A stretch of 64,000 nt of DNA. Source: Sanghuangporus weigelae (taxonomy: Eukaryota > Basidiomycota > Agaricomycetes > Hymenochaetales > Hymenochaetaceae). Each line of letters begins with the position of its first letter. Positions within the stretch are counted from its first letter, which is position 1. The stretch is from positions 310,001 through 374,000 of the forward strand of contig CP137326.1 of assembly GCA_033182465.1 (NCBI GenBank), read 5' to 3'. Both the position numbers and the translations under genes were made by a program. The notes beneath the pieces were generated by a model. That model had not been told where the DNA came from and searched no databases. It saw nothing but the letters and a program-made list of their open reading frames with translations. Positions 60,464-64,000 of the stretch are shown here, piece by piece.

Positions 60464-61932
60464 TTAGACCATGTCACTACCGGAAGACGTCTTCTGTTCC
60501 TGAGTGGGAGCATGGAGGCGGGCAGCTCTCGCAGCAGTGTTTCTGAACGAGAGTCGATAAATAAATAGCTGTGGGATAAATTACTCGTGGGGGGGCCGGG
60601 ACTTACGGACGGTTCAGGATGCTGTCTTCACCAGTATACACAAATGCGTCGTAGATGAAATTCGCAACGAGCGCGCCGCAAATAGGTGCGAGCACACCGC
60701 ACCACAGCCAGTATTGATGGCGGAAGTCGAACACGTCGCGCCCATAACCGACCATCGCCGTAAGAATACGAGGTCCGAGATCGCGCGCAGGGTTAACGGC
60801 GAAGCCTGTCTGTGCACCGAATGCCATTCCGAGACCGAACAGAATCATGAAAAGGACGACTGGTACAAGTCCGGCTGGCGGAGGTCCGTTCTTGCGGTCC
60901 AGAGCAGCGAGCAGTACGAAGACCAGAAGGAAAGCACCGAAGAACTGAATGAGATTGGATCAGCACTGAAAGTCAATAATAATTTCCAGGACTACTCACC
61001 TCCTCAAAGAAAGCCGAGACTGCAGAAGGAAGATATTAGTGTGAGTACCAACATGAGCAAATTTGGAACAAACCATTGGAAAGATAGCCGGCCTGAAGAA
61101 GAGAGAGATATTAGATGTTATTCAGATCAAGGGAGAAATATTATTTCTCACCGCGTATGTACCAAATAGACCTGCAGTTCCGGGGACAGTACGAATGCCG
61201 GGGCCGCCTTCAGCGAGGTTGATTGCATCGGCATAGTTTGCATATGTTAGAGCGGCACCGACAATCGCTCCAAGAAGCTGAGAGAGGATGAAGATAGGAA
61301 CCTTTCTCCAAGGAAAGCCGCGGAACGTGGCCAGAGAAAGGGTAACCTATTTACGGCAGCGGTATAAATATGTGATCTATTCTCATGGAGCGCACTGAAT
61401 TTTACTTACTGCAGGATTGATATGACCACCGCTTATACCAGCAGAGACCCATGCACCGAGTCCAATACCTGAAAGTTGTAAGTCACTAGTAAAGGTAGCG
61501 TCGTCTTGATGCTCACCTATACCCCAGCCAAGAGCGACAGAGAGCCATCCCTGCAGACAGTTTAGTATCGCACCAAGGCAAGAATTTACTCTTACATACC
61601 CCTGCAGGAGTGGGTGACACATTCGTATTGTCGAAGAGAATGCCTTGTGCATTTCCTGCCGTCCCAAACATGACGAGAATACCCGTTCCCAGAAACTCTG
61701 CGGCGGGCTCTCGGATGGCATATCTAGAAACCAGGTATGAGCCGGAAAAATGGCCTGTATTCGAGTAATAGACATACCGTAGTTTCGCCCATCGGTTGGG
61801 GTAATTTTCGAAATATGACATGTCGTTTGAATAAGATTGTGTGTTTGCGACGGTAGTCTCAACGCCTTCGTCGGATGCCCTGTGGGAAGTTCGTGGGACA
61901 AAATGTTTAGTAGAGATTTCAGAGGTGGACAT
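60464..61932 (-). CDS. aquaglyceroporin (MIP family)
   Basis: Membrane channel for water and glycerol or other small polyols. The N-terminal cytosolic part is MSTSEISTKHFVPRTSH to NDMSYFENYPNRWAKLR. Transmembrane exons follow with YAIREPAAEFLGTGILVMFG, GWLSVALGWGIG, GAWVSAGISGGHINPAVTLSLA (first NPA box), PWRKVPIFILSQLLGAIVG and, in the second half, GFAVNPARDLGPR (second NPA box, with the Asp typical of glycerol facilitators). The last helix is YWLWCGVLAPICGALVANFIYDAF. Reading the frame directly would stop at 60603, but a GTAAGT donor there and a TTCAG acceptor add a last exon, NTAARAARLHAPTQEQ to SSGSDMV, ending at 60464. About nine introns. The start is at 61932. Confidence 0.9.
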
Positions 61933-64000
61933 TGTTAGGAGAAGTCAAGTGGAAGAAACCTGATGTGAGTGCTGTAAGACACAATCGCAGGGGTTGTGGT
62001 TTCGCCGTTGTAGACTGGTCTGGTTTTATATCGGAAGGGCTCGCAAAATGAAATTATATTTCGGACTGAGCTGGTCTAGAAACAGAAAGCGGAGTTCCCC
62101 AGTGTGAAAACGAGGTTGATTTCGATTGAGACGGGTCCTTCGAGTCGCAGGCGTATTCAAGAAGCACGGCACTCGGCCAAGCAACGGCTTAAGTGCGCCC
62201 TCTCGGTATACTTCCATGCAATCGGAAAAGGGGTTCCTGAACTGCCCTTCGACATAAACTTGTTCCTGATGCGGAACACTTATCCAAGATAGGAGCGACT
62301 GTGGAGATCTGCAATGCAAAGACGGCGGGTGACCATCGATCAAAGGGAAAAAACACGGAAGTACGACAACAGAGTATGTCAGGAAGAAGCACTTCTCTGA
62401 GTTTATCCTGATCGAAGCTGAGCGGATCGATAAACATCGACGTTATGCAAAGTACTAGGACTTCCCATGGAGAGGCACGAAATTGAGTCCGCAAGGGGGC
62501 AGCGGATGTCTTAGGCTTTAGGTTCATGGAGTATAGCCGTCATCTTGCCTACTCCGGTGTACACCTTGTGTCTCTTGGGACGACCCTATCACACGGACTA
62601 GAAGAAAGATATGATATGTTTGGACAGGACATCTTCTTCTGCCGAGACAAACTGCGTGGTGAGTTTTGTCTTTCCGGGTCATATGAAACGGCAGGTGGCC
62701 ACTTAGACGAGCTTGCAATATCCACAGAGAGTTCACATAGCTCACCGAGTTAGCCGAGAAGAATGATTCGAAGCTTCGCTCGTAAAATTTCGCAGCGCGC
62801 ATTGTGTTCAACAATCAGCACACATGGCTTCTCGAACCACTGCTCCCGACGATCGCCTCGTTTCGAGCCCTTGAGACTCTCGTCCGCAAGACGTGGCGGC
62901 CCGTACCAGATTGTTAGTTTTAATTACCGAGGTCTTAAGAGCAGAATCCAGAAATATGACATAGAATTGTCCCAAGGTATAGAAAAATGAATCACTGTCT
63001 ATTGAGTGGATTACCTCTCGGAGAACGCCTGTGAGCTTGTTAGATACTACCGTATGATGACTCTGTAAGTGAATATCACTTCCCTTCCCTGCCGTTAACT
63101 GCAAGCGCAAACGCCGCGGGCCGACGTCCACGAGGAGCCTTCGAGGTAAAAGGATGCCCAAGGAAGCTGGTCAACGCTCCACAGCCGCAACCCACGGCTG
63201 CAATGATGGAAGACGATGGTTGAGCAAAGGGAGAAGTGATCATGGAAGTGCGACAAAATCCGGGGTCGAGAACAAACGTTACGTGTATTCGTTTTCAGGT
63301 TCCTGTGATTAGATGTTATCTTGTCGACTACCCGCGAACGGCGGTACGACGTTCAAATCGGCACATATGCGCGGCATACAGTACATCAACCGACGGCTGA
63401 TGACTGATGTTTTCAGACGGGGGAAGGTATCTCTATTCCAGCCCTACACGTTTTTTCCAGTGAGGTGGCGAAGGTTTGATATGATAAAAATATCGTTATG
63501 TAAGTCCCCAGAAATTCCAGACTCACCACGGCAGTTAACTTAATTCTCACTCCGTCAATGTTCTAATTCAGCTGATCCTGGCGGCCAGAAGACCGTAAGA
63601 GTAAACGAAGTTTATTATTCACTGGAAGAGAATGACTAAATGTGCAAGTGCAAATTAATTCGTAACAGGACAAAGTGGAGCGGAAGTTATGCAGCAATTG
63701 ATCGTCAGAGAGAGAAGGGAGGTATAGATTTCAGATACGATAGAAACATTGTGGAGTAGCAAAAAGAAGGAACTGAGTAGCGAAGATATACCTGAGAGGA
63801 AGATCCAAAAGAAATAAGGAACGAGAAACCGTAAAGAGGCACGTTGAATGGAAGATAACGGAGACTGGTTTACAAAAAGAAAACAGGAGTGCTGATCCAC
63901 AACAGAATGAGTACGATAGGTAGGTTGACCATCCCAATAAGAATACATTTATCCAAGTTTCAGAGAGAATGCGCTGGAAAGTAGAAAAGTGTGGACTAGA
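61933..64000. other. intergenic to window end
   Basis: Promoter of the aquaglyceroporin, then 2 kb without a supported gene. One stretch at 62795-62902 looks like an exon (see findings). A 97-codon reverse frame near the window end (63655-63948) is hydrophobic and unpatterned. Confidence 0.35.

Overview
The window is nuclear DNA of a filamentous basidiomycete, most likely a saprotrophic or wood-decaying agaricomycete. The evidence is many short introns (about 50-70 nt) with GTRNGT donors and YAG acceptors, very small exons, an AA9 lytic polysaccharide monooxygenase with a CBM1, a group of three paralogous cytochrome P450s, and two membrane-protein families (DUF6533 and DUF6534 type) that are typical of Agaricomycetes. 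I recognise 22 intact-looking protein genes and one gene fragment. I saw no tRNA, rRNA, CRISPR or recognisable retroelement.

Layout. 1-13 kb is a dense primary-metabolism block: methylcrotonoyl-CoA carboxylase beta (leucine breakdown), a septin-family GTPase, chorismate mutase, the suicide thiazole synthase THI4, dihydroxyacid dehydratase ILV3 (reverse strand, with a Gcn4/Cpc1-type site just upstream) and a small membrane protein divergent from ILV3. 13.7-16.4 kb is a Zn2Cys6 regulator on the reverse strand. 16.4-24 kb is rearranged: the RIO1 kinase gene (21.5-23.6 kb), a 2OG-Fe(II) oxygenase gene, and 2.6 kb upstream a decayed copy of the RIO1 first exon. 24-30 kb carries two lineage-specific proteins and the mitofusin FZO1. 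30.2-33.5 kb is gene-poor and holds a diverged tandem duplication of about 395 bp. 33.5-35.2 kb encodes a secreted protein made of three copies of one four-cysteine domain, each with an intron at the same place. 36.5-42.4 kb holds the DUF6533-like and DUF6534-like membrane proteins, with an unidentified open frame between them. 42.9-54.2 kb is the P450 group, one gene reversed and two forward. 55-62 kb returns to conserved genes: the ESCRT-I subunit VPS37, the AA9 enzyme, the mitochondrial protein NCA2 and an aquaglyceroporin. 62-64 kb has no gene I can support.

Functional picture. Most genes act independently, as is usual in fungi. The blocks that suggest niche adaptation are the AA9 enzyme (oxidative cellulose attack), the three P450s (xenobiotic or secondary-metabolite oxidation) and the secreted triple-domain protein. 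No window-wide novel system is evident. The features most worth following are the triple-domain secreted protein, whose repeats 1 and 2 are protein-identical over a core with many synonymous changes, the tandem 395-bp element, the RIO1 exon relic, and the extreme microexons.
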